Shown: one piece after another, positions 48,768 through 57,082 of the stretch
Layout: every line of letters starts with the position of its first letter
Numbering within the stretch: position 1 is the first letter of the stretch
Assembly: GCA_028277985.1 (NCBI GenBank)
Contig: JANQFG010000277.1
Span: 80,272 to 144,271, forward strand
Direction: 5' to 3'
Origin: a bacterium
GTDB taxonomy: Bacteria; Desulfobacterota; DSWW01
Length of the DNA: 64,000 bases
Translations under genes and position numbers: made by a program
The notes under the pieces: generated by a model
What the model saw: only the letters and a program-made list of their open reading frames with translations
The model's database searches: none
Told to the model about the DNA's origin: nothing

Positions 48768-48869
48768 CGACGGGTTTTCCTCTGGATTTCCTGACGCAAG
48801 ACCTCTCTGTGCTGGGGGATCCCCGCCTGCGCGGGGATCGACGGGTTTTCCTCCGGACTTCCTGACGGA
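48768..48869. repeat. Pair of 31-bp direct repeats flanking an ATCCCCGC hairpin
   Basis: The repeats at 48768-48798 and 48839-48869 (CGACGGGTTTTCCTC...) differ at three positions and are 71 bp apart. Between them ATCCCCGC and GCGGGGAT (48819-48838) form a hairpin. This is the common dispersed REP type whose minus-strand translation gives strings like IPAQAGIP. Confidence 0.75.
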
Positions 48870-48886
48870 AATCCTAAAAAAAACCC

Positions 48887-48945
48887 TTGACATATAATCC
48901 CTACCTTTATAGTATGACATATATTCCTACAGAACAGGTAGGGAT
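48887..48945 (+). promoter_or_regulatory. Promoter and inverted-repeat operator of the Rrf2 operon
   Basis: TTGACA (48887-48892), 17-base spacer, TAGTAT (48910-48915). ATCCCTACCT (48897-48906) and AGGTAGGGAT (48936-48945) are perfect inverted half-sites, 29 bases apart, bracketing the -10 box. This suits autorepression by the Rrf2 protein encoded next. Confidence 0.7.
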
Positions 48946-49030
48946 AATTGTCCCGCCACGAACACACCAGGCGCCCGAAACACAGAAACGTGGACATCGT
49001 CATTAACCCAGGTCTCTGCCAAAGACGCCA

Positions 49031-49480
49031 ATGAGAATATCGACCCGTCCTCAGTACGCACTGCGACTCATGTTGGACATTTGTCGACATGCCGAGGAGG
49101 ACAAGCCGGTTCATCTTCGAGAGATCGCTACGCGCAACAATCTCTCGAAAGGGTACCTCGAACAGCTGGTCGTCTCGCTCAAGAATGCACAGCTGATCCG
49201 AAGCTTCAGTGGGCGGAGCGGTGGATATCGGCTGGGGCGAGCGCCCGAAGACATCAGCGTCCTCCAAATCATCGAGGCGATCATCGGGCCGATCAACGTC
49301 GTCGAATGCGTTCAGCGACCGGAGGAGTGCATGATGGCCGACCTGTGCGAATGCAGGTCTCTGTGGCGACTATTGAACCACCGGATCGTCGAGGTGCTAT
49401 CCGACTACTCTTTGAAGGACCTTTGCGAGAAGCAGGGCATGAAGAGGATTTCACAGGCCCTGAAACAGTACAAGGACTAG
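49031..49480 (+). CDS. Rrf2 family transcriptional regulator, probably Fe-S binding
   Basis: 149 residues. N-terminal winged helix (MRISTRPQYALRLMLDICRH, SGGRSGGYRLGRAPEDISV with typical wing) and the dimer helix. Cysteines C93, C100, C106 and C108 lie where IscR/NsrR-type proteins bind a 2Fe-2S or 4Fe-4S cluster. It should sense redox state, iron-sulfur status or NO and control the genes that follow: macro-domain protein, NarI-like subunit, CCG/receiver fusion and receiver. Confidence 0.9.
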   Translation: MRISTRPQYALRLMLDICRHAEEDKPVHLREIATRNNLSKGYLEQLVVSLKNAQLIRSFSGRSGGYRLGRAPEDISVLQIIEAIIGPINVVECVQRPEECMMADLCECRSLWRLLNHRIVEVLSDYSLKDLCEKQGMKRISQALKQYKD

Positions 49481-49502
49481 TCCAATTAGCCAGGGGGAAG
49501 CA

Positions 49503-50030
49503 ATGAAAGAGAAGAAGATCAACGACAGGGTACTCAGGATTGTGCGGGACGATGTCACCGATGTGGAGGTGGACGCCTTCGTCTACTACGCTACCTCAGA
49601 TCTCGTGCTCGGTTCCGGTTGGGGGACGGCGATCTCGCTCCGGGGCGGTCCGGGCATCCAGGAGGAATTGAACGGCCTGGCGCCGGTCGAGACCGGGGAT
49701 GCGGTGATCTCGTCCGCAGGAGAGATGAAGGCGAACCACATCATTCACGCGGTGGGACCCAAGTTTCAGGAGCAGGACGAAGAGGCGAAGCTGCGGAAGA
49801 CGATGCTCTCGGCCCTGAAATGTGCCGAAGAGAAGGGCGTGGCTACGCTGGCGTTCCCGCCGATGGGGACCGGATTCTACGGGATCTCCCTGGATCTGAG
49901 CGCAAAGGTGATGTTCGAGACAATCACCGCACACTTGAACAACGGCCAGAGCTCGCTCCAAGAGATCCGGATCTGTCTGATGGACTCCAGGGAGTTTCCT
50001 CCCTTTGAAGCCCAGATGGACAAGATCTAA
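49503..50030 (+). CDS. Macro-domain protein
   Basis: 175 residues. Macro domains bind ADP-ribose or O-acetyl-ADP-ribose. Visible are VRDDVTDVEVDAFVYYATSD (the usual Asn of NAAN is replaced), GSGWGTAISLRGGPGIQEEL, GDAVISSAGEMKANHIIHAV and FPPMGTGFYGISLDLSA. The glycine-rich phosphate loops are kept. GGGGGAAG precedes the ATG, 22 bp after the Rrf2 stop, so the two are co-transcribed with the membrane redox genes. A role in ADP-ribose or NAD sensing beside a redox complex is inference. Confidence 0.87.
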   Translation: MKEKKINDRVLRIVRDDVTDVEVDAFVYYATSDLVLGSGWGTAISLRGGPGIQEELNGLAPVETGDAVISSAGEMKANHIIHAVGPKFQEQDEEAKLRKTMLSALKCAEEKGVATLAFPPMGTGFYGISLDLSAKVMFETITAHLNNGQSSLQEIRICLMDSREFPPFEAQMDKI

Positions 50031-50084
50031 GTTCATGAAAAGAACTAAGAGCTAATAGCTGGAAAGAAAACGTAAGGAGGCGAC

Positions 50085-50768
50085 ATGGAAGAGAGTCAAC
50101 TGCTTCACTTCGCAGAGCATCGGTTGCAGGAAGTGGCCCTGCTCATCATGGCAACGGTCTACACGATTCGGCTCATCTGGCTCTTCCGGTTCAAGGCGGG
50201 AGGAGATCGGCAGGGCCGGACCGGGCGTTTCAGCACCTCCCCTCAGAAGGGAGCCCTCTACTCCCTGGCGAACATCGCCATGCCCTGGGCCATGGAGAGT
50301 ACGAGGACGAACCTGGTCTTCTGGATTCAGTTCGCCCTGTTCCACCTGGGAGTCACGGCGGCGATCACCCTGTCCTTCGTCATTCCTTACGGGCCTTCGC
50401 TCCTGAACAACGGACTCGTCGTTCTGGGCTTTCAGGCCTTCATCGGTGCTGCCTTTCTGATCGGGTGCTACCGGATCTACCGCAGGGTCTCTGACAAGAC
50501 GATGCGTGCGATCAGCACTCCGGACGACTACTTCAGCCTTTGCCTCCTCACCGTGTGGTTCGCCTTCGGCGTGCTGGCCGCGCCGAACGACATCTCGGGC
50601 GGTGAAGGGATCCTGCTCACCTTCTTCTTACTGACAGCCTTCTTCCTGATCTACGTGCCCTTCAGCAAGATCGGGCATTACCTCTACTATCCGATCACAC
50701 GCTATTACCTCGGCAGAAGCCTGGGGTACAGAGGGGTCTACCCGATTCAGAAAAGCGTCAAGCCTTAA
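50085..50768 (+). CDS. NarI/TmcC-like membrane subunit, third paralogue
   Basis: 227 residues with five or six transmembrane helices, an N-terminal helix with LLHFAEH, ALFHLGVTAAI and FSKIGHYLYYPITRYYLG near the end. The histidine pattern fits one or two b haems. It is closer in size to the TmcC-like proteins than to DsrM. AAGGAGG precedes the ATG. It is followed after 83 bp by the CCG/receiver fusion, its probable cytoplasmic partner. Confidence 0.82.
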   Translation: MEESQLLHFAEHRLQEVALLIMATVYTIRLIWLFRFKAGGDRQGRTGRFSTSPQKGALYSLANIAMPWAMESTRTNLVFWIQFALFHLGVTAAITLSFVIPYGPSLLNNGLVVLGFQAFIGAAFLIGCYRIYRRVSDKTMRAISTPDDYFSLCLLTVWFAFGVLAAPNDISGGEGILLTFFLLTAFFLIYVPFSKIGHYLYYPITRYYLGRSLGYRGVYPIQKSVKP

Positions 50769-50851
50769 GAAGGTAGCTCACTAGCAAACAGAAGCGAACC
50801 GGAGCGTACAGAACGACCGGATGATCGTACTGGAAAAGGGAGAAAGGGAAT

Positions 50852-52582
50852 ATGGCTACACAAGAACGGTCGCACAAGGCCCAGAAGGTCTTGGACAGGC
50901 TTTCCAAGAAACTCAACCGGCAGATGGTGGGCTCGATGATCGCCTGCGTTCACTGCGGGATGTGCACGGAATCGTGCCATTACGTGCAGACCAATCCGGA
51001 TGACCCGACATACGCTCCCGCCTACAAGGCGGACCAGATCCGAAAGATCTTCAAGCGTCACCACGACTGGATGGGCAGGGTCTTTCCCTGGTGGGTGAAG
51101 GCGAGGACGATCCTGACCGACGAAGAGCTCGAAGAGCTCAAGGACATCGCTTTCGGGAAATGTACGAACTGCCGGCGATGCACGATCAACTGTCCCATGG
51201 GCGTCGACTTCGCCACTGTGAACCGGATGGTCCGGGGCCTCCTGGTCCACGTCGGTGTCATGCCGGAAGGCGTCGCAGTGGTCAGCAAGGATCAGTGGGA
51301 GATCGGCAACCAGATGGGGGTCCTCAAGGAGGACTATGTCGACACCATCGAATGGATGGAGGAGGAGCTCCAGGACGAGCTTGAAGATCCGGAAGCGAGG
51401 ATTCCGATCGACAAGCCGGACTGTGACATCGTCTACACGATCAACCCGAGAGAGGTGAAATACGACCCCCGGACGATCGCGGACGCGGCGAAGATCTTCT
51501 ACTATGCGGGTGCGAACTGGACCATGGCCAGCGAGGGCTGGGACATGACCAATTTCGGCCTCTTCTCCGGAGACGACGACCTGGGTGGAAGCGTTGCCAA
51601 ACGCGTCTACGAGAAGGTGCAGGAACTCAACGGCAAGATGCTCGTCATCTCCGAGTGCGGTCACGGTTACCGGTCCACCCGGTGCGAGGGTCCGAACTGG
51701 GGCGGTGTCACGCTTCCCTTTGACAGCGAAAGCTCGGTCGACACCATGCTTCGGTACATCAAGGAAGGAAAGATCAAGGTAGACAAGACGGTTAACAGCA
51801 CGCCGGTCACCTTTCACGACTCGTGCAACAATGCAAGAAGTTGCGGGCTCTATGAGGAGCCGAGGGAACTGCTGAACCTCGTGTGTACGGATTTCCGGGA
51901 GATGTACCCGAACCGTGCGGAAAACTACTGCTGCACCGGTGGTGGTGGGGCCATGTCGATGGCCGAATTCACGCCGAGGAGACTCAAGTCGGCCGAGGTG
52001 AAGGCGAACCAGCTGCGGGAAACAGGGGCGAAGATCGTTGTCACCTCCTGCCACAACTGCGTCGACGGCTTGAGCGATCTGATCAAGCACTACGATCTGG
52101 GTATGGAAGTCACCCAGCTCGTCAATCTGGTCGCCGAGGCGCTGGTGCCGCCCGAAAAGGCCGTGCCGGCCGAGGAGCCGAAGGCGGCTCATACCCTGAA
52201 GGGATACAAGGTCCTGGTCGTGGACGACGAACCGGACACGCTCACCTATCTCACCACCGTCCTGGAAGACAACGAGGCGACAACACTTCAGGCCGCGGAC
52301 GGCCCGACGGGTATCGAGCTGGCCAAGAAGGAGAAGCCGGACCTGATTACGCTTGATTTGTCCATGCCGGGCATGGACGGGGGCCAGGTCTTCGCCCAGC
52401 TCCGGGAAGACCCGGAGACCAAGATGATCCCCGTCTGTATCGTTTCCGGGAAACCGGAACTGAGAGGACTCATCTATGACAAGCCACATCGGCCTCCCGA
52501 AGGGTACCTGGACAAGCCGGTGGACGAAGATACCCTCGTACTCAATGCTCGGAAGATCCTGGAAGTCGGTCGCAAAGAGTGA
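50852..52582 (+). CDS. CCG-domain iron-sulfur protein fused to a response-regulator receiver domain
   Basis: 576 residues. Residues 1-430 are TmcB/HdrD-like: CVHCGMCTESCHYV and CTNCRRCTINCPMG (two 4Fe-4S), then ECGHGYRST, HDSCNNARSCG, NYCCTGGGGA and TSCHNCVDGL. After a proline/alanine linker, residues about 449-572 are a complete CheY-like receiver: VLVVDDEPDT, phospho-acceptor D502 in LITLDLSMPGMDG, VSGKP and the conserved Lys in YLDKPV. The receiver could let a kinase gate the redox subunit directly. A free receiver gene follows after 39 bp. Confidence 0.92.
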   Translation: MATQERSHKAQKVLDRLSKKLNRQMVGSMIACVHCGMCTESCHYVQTNPDDPTYAPAYKADQIRKIFKRHHDWMGRVFPWWVKARTILTDEELEELKDIAFGKCTNCRRCTINCPMGVDFATVNRMVRGLLVHVGVMPEGVAVVSKDQWEIGNQMGVLKEDYVDTIEWMEEELQDELEDPEARIPIDKPDCDIVYTINPREVKYDPRTIADAAKIFYYAGANWTMASEGWDMTNFGLFSGDDDLGGSVAKRVYEKVQELNGKMLVISECGHGYRSTRCEGPNWGGVTLPFDSESSVDTMLRYIKEGKIKVDKTVNSTPVTFHDSCNNARSCGLYEEPRELLNLVCTDFREMYPNRAENYCCTGGGGAMSMAEFTPRRLKSAEVKANQLRETGAKIVVTSCHNCVDGLSDLIKHYDLGMEVTQLVNLVAEALVPPEKAVPAEEPKAAHTLKGYKVLVVDDEPDTLTYLTTVLEDNEATTLQAADGPTGIELAKKEKPDLITLDLSMPGMDGGQVFAQLREDPETKMIPVCIVSGKPELRGLIYDKPHRPPEGYLDKPVDEDTLVLNARKILEVGRKE

Positions 52583-52621
52583 GAGGAGGGGACTCTCTTC
52601 TCTCAGGCGGGAAGGACGCGA

Positions 52622-53014
52622 GTGACGGTCAAGAAGATCCTTGTAGTGGATGACGAGCCGGACACGGTTGCCTACTTGACGGCGATCCTGGAGGACCATG
52701 AGTACGCCGTCTGCTCCGCACACAACGCGGAGAAGGCGATGGAGCTGCTGGACGCGGAATTGCCGGATCTGATGCTCGTGGACGTGATGATGCCTGGCGC
52801 TTCAGGCCTGAACCTGATCCGCCAGGTTCGGACCCACCCCCGATGTGGCGATCTTCCGGTGGTCGTGGTCTCAGGCAAGGCGGAGGTCCTGCGGGAAGGG
52901 TTCAAATCCTATCTTGACCGGTTCAGTGTCAAGCAACCGGATGGCATCGCGGAGAAGCCCTTCGACCCTGCAAGCCTGCTCAAGATGGTCGACGGACTGT
53001 TGCAGGGCCGCTAG
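52622..53014 (+). CDS. Single-domain response regulator (receiver only)
   Basis: 130 residues, GTG start behind AAGGA. Acidic pocket D10-D11, phospho-acceptor D54 (LMLVDVMMPGASG), VVVSGK and AEKPFDP with the conserved Lys. No output domain. It closely resembles the receiver fused to the preceding Fe-S protein (both begin LVVDDEPDT), suggesting duplication. It would take phosphate from the histidine kinase encoded in the opposite operon or from another kinase. Confidence 0.9.
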   Translation: MTVKKILVVDDEPDTVAYLTAILEDHEYAVCSAHNAEKAMELLDAELPDLMLVDVMMPGASGLNLIRQVRTHPRCGDLPVVVVSGKAEVLREGFKSYLDRFSVKQPDGIAEKPFDPASLLKMVDGLLQGR

Positions 53015-53016
53015 AG

Positions 53017-53062
53017 CATATGGAGCCGGCCGCTCCATATGGTTTGGCCCGAATAGGGCCAA
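53017..53062. terminator. Two hairpins between convergent operons
   Basis: CATATGGAGC (53017-53026) pairs with GCTCCATATG (53032-53041); then TTGGCCC and GGGCCAA form a second stem at about 53044-53062. There is no T-run, so termination is likely but not assured. Confidence 0.55.
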
Positions 53063-53098
53063 GGGCTTCCCGCTCTGTCAGGACAGGTGTGAGGACCC

Positions 53099-53512
53099 CT
53101 AGGAGAGTATGTTCGCCACCGTGTCCAGAAACTCCTTCTGATCGATCGGCTTTGAGAAGAAAGCCTCGGGTGCGGGAATCTGCTTTCTCGTGCTCAGGAA
53201 TCGACGAAACGGTTCCGGGTCTCCTCCGGTGCCGGTCACTGCCGTGACGACCACGACGGGGGTCGCGGCAAGATCCGGATCTTCCTTCAGATTCCGGTAG
53301 AAACGAATCCCCGATTGTTCCGGCATCGTGATGTCGAGACACACGAGGTCCGGTTTCGCGGTCTTCGCCGTTTCCATTCCCTCCTTGCCGTTGGCTGCCG
53401 AGACCGTGTCGTACCCATTGTCCTGCAGCAAGGTTTCCAGATACTTGACCACGTTCGGTTCGTCATCCAAGACGAGAACTCTCTTTTTGCTTCCATTCTC
53501 CGGTCCAGACAT
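53099..53512 (-). CDS. Single-domain response regulator (receiver), redox operon copy 1
   Basis: 137 residues from the ATG at 53512 (AAAGGAGGT upstream). LVLDDEPNVVKYLETLLQD, phospho-acceptor D60 in LVCLDITMPEQSG, VVVTAVT and FFSKPIDQ. It is the last gene of the sigma-54 operon that begins at 58875. No output domain; likely acts by protein contact or phosphorelay. Confidence 0.9.
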   Translation of the reverse strand: MSGPENGSKKRVLVLDDEPNVVKYLETLLQDNGYDTVSAANGKEGMETAKTAKPDLVCLDITMPEQSGIRFYRNLKEDPDLAATPVVVVTAVTGTGGDPEPFRRFLSTRKQIPAPEAFFSKPIDQKEFLDTVANILS

Positions 53513-53570
53513 TTCACTTACCTCCTTTCGGCCGCGCCTCAACCCTCCTGACGGACAGGACGGCTTTGGG

Positions 53571-54098
53571 TCAGCCTTTCGCTGCCTTCCCCAGGGCGTC
53601 CAGGGCCTTGCGCAGAGCCTCGGGGCTGGCTCCTTGGATCGTTTGCTGCAACTGCTCCTTCAGGCTGATGGTGTCCTCTGTTTGCCCGGATTCCTCCACA
53701 CCGAGCGTACGCTGTATGGCCTGTACGTACTTGAGCGGATTCACCGGTTTTTCCAGGTAGATGCCCGGGCCCGACATGATTCGATTGTCCAGGATATCCT
53801 GGAGATCGCCTTTACCCAGATCGGTCTTCGCATGGGCGGTAACGATGAGGACCGGGATGCGGGCGAGTTCCTTGTCCCGTTTCAACTCGTGAAGCAGCTT
53901 GTGGCCGGATTTTTTCGGCATGATCAGATCGAGAGATATGAAGTCGGGCCTCTCTTTCTTGATGATTTCGAGCGCCTCCGCCCCGTCCCCGGCTGTCAAA
54001 ACGTTGAAGCGTGCATCTTCCAGTACCATCTTGAGGTAATCTCGGATGTTCGGTTCGTCGTCAACAACCAGAATCGTTTTGTCCTCAGCCCGTTCCAT
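53571..54098 (-). CDS. Single-domain response regulator (receiver), redox operon copy 2
   Basis: 175 residues from the ATG at 54098 (AGGAAGG upstream). ILVVDDEPNIRDYLKMVLED, D57 in FISLDLIMPKKSG, IVTAHAKTD and the YLEKPV Lys. A helical 50-residue tail (EQLQQTIQGASPEALRKALD) follows the receiver and may mediate dimerisation. It lies 30 bp downstream of the kinase gene, its likely phosphodonor. Confidence 0.9.
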   Translation of the reverse strand: MERAEDKTILVVDDEPNIRDYLKMVLEDARFNVLTAGDGAEALEIIKKERPDFISLDLIMPKKSGHKLLHELKRDKELARIPVLIVTAHAKTDLGKGDLQDILDNRIMSGPGIYLEKPVNPLKYVQAIQRTLGVEESGQTEDTISLKEQLQQTIQGASPEALRKALDALGKAAKG

Positions 54099-54128
54099 GC
54101 TGCACCTTCCTAGCCTCACTCGGCTCGC

Positions 54129-55256
54129 TCATGGTTCGTCTTGCTTCCTGTTCGATGGTTGGGGGAGTCTGTCTCGGGGAAACTCGAGCCGGAAGACGGA
54201 ACCCACCCCCTTCTTTGAATCGAAGGAAACCTTCCCGCCGTGCTCCTGTACGATTTTCCGCGTAGCCAAAAGCCCCAGACCGGTTCCTTTGTCAGAGCCC
54301 TTCGTGCTGAAGAAATTGGTGAATATCTTCTTCTTGATCTCGTAGTCGATGCCGTCGCCGTCATCGGCGACCTCGTAAATGAGCTTTCCGTCACGATCGT
54401 GAGTCGAGAGGGTCACGTGTCTGCCGTTCTTGTCGCTTATCTGGCAGGCGTCCAGTGCGTTCGATACCAGGTTGGCGAGACAGGTATGGATGCCCTCCTC
54501 GTCCAGCAGAGCGTAGGGGACGTCCTGCTGCAGTTCCCCTTTCAGTTCGATACCCTCCAGCTTCGCGGTGTGCCGGAACAGCTCGACCACTTTTTCAGCG
54601 ACCCGGTTCGGATCGACCAGGTGGACTTCCGGCGTGCTTCCTCTGGCAAATTCGAGGAATCCCTTGACGAAGGCGGTGATCCGGGTGATGTTTTCCTCCA
54701 GCATCTGCCATCCCTGGAAGATCCGCTCTCCGTCGCCCTTCTCCATGCCGGACTTGACGACGTACATCCCACCCTCGAGGCCCATGAGCACGTTCTTGAT
54801 GCCGTGGGCCAGGCCCGCAACGGTCTGACCGACCGCGGCGAGGCGCTCCGCCTCGAGCTTCTCTTTTTCCAGAAGTTTCGTTGCCGTGATGTCCGTTGAC
54901 ATCTCGATGACGTACGGGATCGTCCCGTCCGCTACAACGAGGGGAAGCATATGAACGAGGTAAAAGGTCTGTTCGTCGTCACGGCTCACCCCCTCCTCCT
55001 CTCTCACCCGAACCTTGCCGTCGGCGAACGTCTTTGCGGCTCCACAGTGATTGCAGCGCGAAGCCCTCCCTTTGTAGACCTCGTAGCAGGGGCGGTTTCG
55101 CCACTCCCCGTAAGTCTCCTGAAACGTTCGGTTCGCCTCTACGATCTGGAAGCCCTGGTCGATGACACTGATGTTCACCGGGACCTGGTCCCACAGTTCG
55201 GTGCGAACCCACCTTCGGATATCATCCATCTCGATTCTATGGTCGGCCGGCTGCAT
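54129..55256 (-). CDS. PAS histidine kinase, soluble
   Basis: 375 residues from the ATG at 55256, which overlaps the cytochrome stop by 20 bases; ATG 55229 is an alternative. One PAS domain (about 15-135) with a cysteine set CYEVYKGRASRCNHCGA, then an H-box GLAHGIKNVLMGLEGGMYVV and an ATPase domain with NLVSNALDAC, VADDGDGID and GTGLGLLATRKIV. No membrane helices, so it senses a cytoplasmic signal, perhaps redox through the cysteines. Its receivers are encoded directly downstream. Confidence 0.92.
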   Translation of the reverse strand: MQPADHRIEMDDIRRWVRTELWDQVPVNISVIDQGFQIVEANRTFQETYGEWRNRPCYEVYKGRASRCNHCGAAKTFADGKVRVREEEGVSRDDEQTFYLVHMLPLVVADGTIPYVIEMSTDITATKLLEKEKLEAERLAAVGQTVAGLAHGIKNVLMGLEGGMYVVKSGMEKGDGERIFQGWQMLEENITRITAFVKGFLEFARGSTPEVHLVDPNRVAEKVVELFRHTAKLEGIELKGELQQDVPYALLDEEGIHTCLANLVSNALDACQISDKNGRHVTLSTHDRDGKLIYEVADDGDGIDYEIKKKIFTNFFSTKGSDKGTGLGLLATRKIVQEHGGKVSFDSKKGVGSVFRLEFPRDRLPQPSNRKQDEP

Positions 55257-56274
55257 AGGGTCCCTGCTTACGGAGTTGAGAGGAAAGCGAATCGCGGTGA
55301 CAGAAAGCGCAATCCGGCTCCTCGGATTCGAAATGGCAACCGACGCACAGGCCGTGCATTGCATCTTTGTAGCTGACCGCATAGCCCTTCAAGCCGCCCT
55401 CAGGCTGCTCGACGAGCGAGTCTTCCACCACCATGTCCTGGTGGCACGTCGCACAAGCCGTGGTCGTGTCACGGGTCTTGGTTGCGCCTGGCTGTTCATG
55501 ACAGGCTACACACGCTGCGTTCCCTCCGAGCTTCTCGACGTGAGACGTGTGTGAAAAGGTGTCCGACTCCTGGAACATGTCCCGGTGACACTCCACACAG
55601 GAGGTGTTCTTGTCAAAGGGCATATTCTGGTGGTGACAGGAGCTGCACGCATCTTCTTCGCCCAGGTAGTCGAGATGATCGTCGTGAGGAAAGGGAACCA
55701 GCTGGTTGTTCCGATTCCCGTCGATGAGCATCAGGCTGACGAGAGAGGACCCGGCCGGCATCGGTTCTCCGGGTTCGCGCGCCTTCAGAACATACTCGAC
55801 GGCGCCGGCGCGACTGACGGCAAGGCCTTCCAGGGTGCGTGTTCCGGTGACGGGCGTCCGTTTCGCCGCATTCCCGAAGAGAGCGTCCTGGGGAAGAACG
55901 GCCACGACGATTGCGGCGGCGGCCATGGCGACAAACGAATACCGTCTCGGGGCTGCAAGTGAATCGGGTGACAAGCGCTGCACGGTGAAAGGATTGAAGC
56001 GTGTTCCCTTCGATGCCGGGACCCGATCCTCGGGTGCTGTTCCACCCTCGGGTGCCCGTCTGCCTTTCTCCGTCACGAACATGATCGTCAGAACGGCCGC
56101 GGAAGCCAAGCCGATCAGGATCGCCACCTTTACCCAGGCCGGGGTCGCCGTTTCGAGGCCGTTCCCCGCTCCGTGCAAAAGGAGAAAGCGTTCCGCCACC
56201 AGGCCCAGCAGAGCCCCCACGGCGGCCCACAATGTGACCTTCACGATGATTCGTCTATGCTTGATGGAAATCAT
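55237..56274 (-). CDS. Membrane-anchored hexaheme cytochrome c
   Basis: 345 residues. Three N-terminal hydrophobic segments (about 12-34, 47-66, 113-130) are followed by a periplasmic domain with six CxxCH sites: CSSCH, CVECH, CVACH, CATCH, CVGCH and CAFCH. Several HxxH-like histidines (FPHDDHLDY, FSHTSHVEKL, AMHGLC) resemble class III/NrfB-type axial ligands. It overlaps the TmcC-like gene as ATGA, so the two form a complex passing electrons between periplasmic donors and the membrane subunit. Confidence 0.9.
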   Translation of the reverse strand: MISIKHRRIIVKVTLWAAVGALLGLVAERFLLLHGAGNGLETATPAWVKVAILIGLASAAVLTIMFVTEKGRRAPEGGTAPEDRVPASKGTRFNPFTVQRLSPDSLAAPRRYSFVAMAAAAIVVAVLPQDALFGNAAKRTPVTGTRTLEGLAVSRAGAVEYVLKAREPGEPMPAGSSLVSLMLIDGNRNNQLVPFPHDDHLDYLGEEDACSSCHHQNMPFDKNTSCVECHRDMFQESDTFSHTSHVEKLGGNAACVACHEQPGATKTRDTTTACATCHQDMVVEDSLVEQPEGGLKGYAVSYKDAMHGLCVGCHFESEEPDCAFCHRDSLSSQLRKQGPYAAGRP

Positions 56275-56972
56275 ATCGCTTCGTTCTCCTTTCCAAGGGC
56301 GACTCCCACCCTGCTCCCGCTGTCCGACGGCCAGTGCCAGGCGATCTCAGAGACCATCTGCACACCAGGGAAGAAGGCCATATGGCTGAGCTTGGTGAGC
56401 GGTATCAGGACGAACAGGACATTGGCGCTCATTACATGCACGAAAAGGGTGGCCTCGTAAGAGAAAGGGTTGCCGGAGGGGTGCATCACGAAGTATCCGG
56501 AAACGAACGGCAGGGCCACCAGGAGGGGGAGGGCGTAGTCCTGGAAGCGCGAAAGAGAGCGAGTCGCGGGTGCAGTGGCCCGTTGGATCACCAGGGCGAC
56601 CGCGGTGACGATCGCCACGATGGTCAGGACGTCCGCTACCTGGTTCGGGATCGCCGGCCACGAGAGACCCAATCCCCGCGTCCAGAGGACGATGTGCCCT
56701 GCAAGAAATATCGGCACGATCAGGATGGCGATGTGGAAAAGCAGGGAAGTCAGGCTGAAAAGAACCTGACTTTTCACTTTCTCGACGGGAAGCAGCCACT
56801 TCAGGGTGGCCGACAGGACCTGTGCGTACGGTATCGTGCCGTCTCCGGCCTGCCGCATCGTACGGACCATTCCCCAGAGGGTCAGGCCCACATGGCGCAT
56901 GAGCCCGAGAACCATGAACGTGAAGGCGAACAGAAACGCGGGACCTCTTGCCCACTCCAACCAGGCGTCCAT
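56271..56972 (-). CDS. NarI/TmcC-like membrane cytochrome subunit, fourth paralogue
   Basis: 233 residues, about five transmembrane helices. Histidines sit in LMRHVGLTLW, LFHIAILIV, AGHIVLW, FVHVMSAN and KLSHMAFFPG; the KLSHM segment matches RLSHM of the protein at 36147. It lies between the CCG protein (59-bp gap) and the hexaheme cytochrome (ATGA overlap), giving a complete cytoplasm-membrane-periplasm path in one operon. Confidence 0.86.
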   Translation of the reverse strand: MDAWLEWARGPAFLFAFTFMVLGLMRHVGLTLWGMVRTMRQAGDGTIPYAQVLSATLKWLLPVEKVKSQVLFSLTSLLFHIAILIVPIFLAGHIVLWTRGLGLSWPAIPNQVADVLTIVAIVTAVALVIQRATAPATRSLSRFQDYALPLLVALPFVSGYFVMHPSGNPFSYEATLFVHVMSANVLFVLIPLTKLSHMAFFPGVQMVSEIAWHWPSDSGSRVGVALGKENEAI

Positions 56973-56998
56973 TTCTTCTCCTATCCTTGACCGGCTTG

Positions 56999-57082
56999 CG
57001 TAGTTTACTCTTCCTCACCTTCGGAAGAGCTTCAGTCTTGCGTGGTTTTCTCTTCCCCACCTTCGGAAGAGCTTCCGTCTTG
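56999..57082. repeat. Tandem 42-bp duplication across the stop codon of the CCG gene
   Basis: Units 56999-57040 and 57041-57082 differ at four positions. The distal unit is coding; in the second, a GGA codon equivalent is TGA, giving the stop. Both carry CTTCGGAAGAGCTTC on the plus strand. Confidence 0.85.

Larger units (their letters stand above)
48722..49030. other. Intergenic region with REP-like repeats and the Rrf2 promoter
   Basis: 309 bp. Left part holds two direct repeats and a hairpin; right part holds the promoter and operator of the Rrf2 gene. No coding region. Confidence 0.6.

Noticed and set aside
48768..48869. CRISPR-like unit (31-bp repeats with an ATCCCCGC-GCGGGGAT hairpin between)
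   Set aside because: Only two copies with mismatches, the hairpin lies in the spacer rather than in the repeat, and there are no cas genes; it matches a common REP type.
48095..49267. Minus-strand frame with IPAQAGIP-like strings
   Set aside because: This is the known spurious translation of dispersed REP repeats and runs over a real gene.
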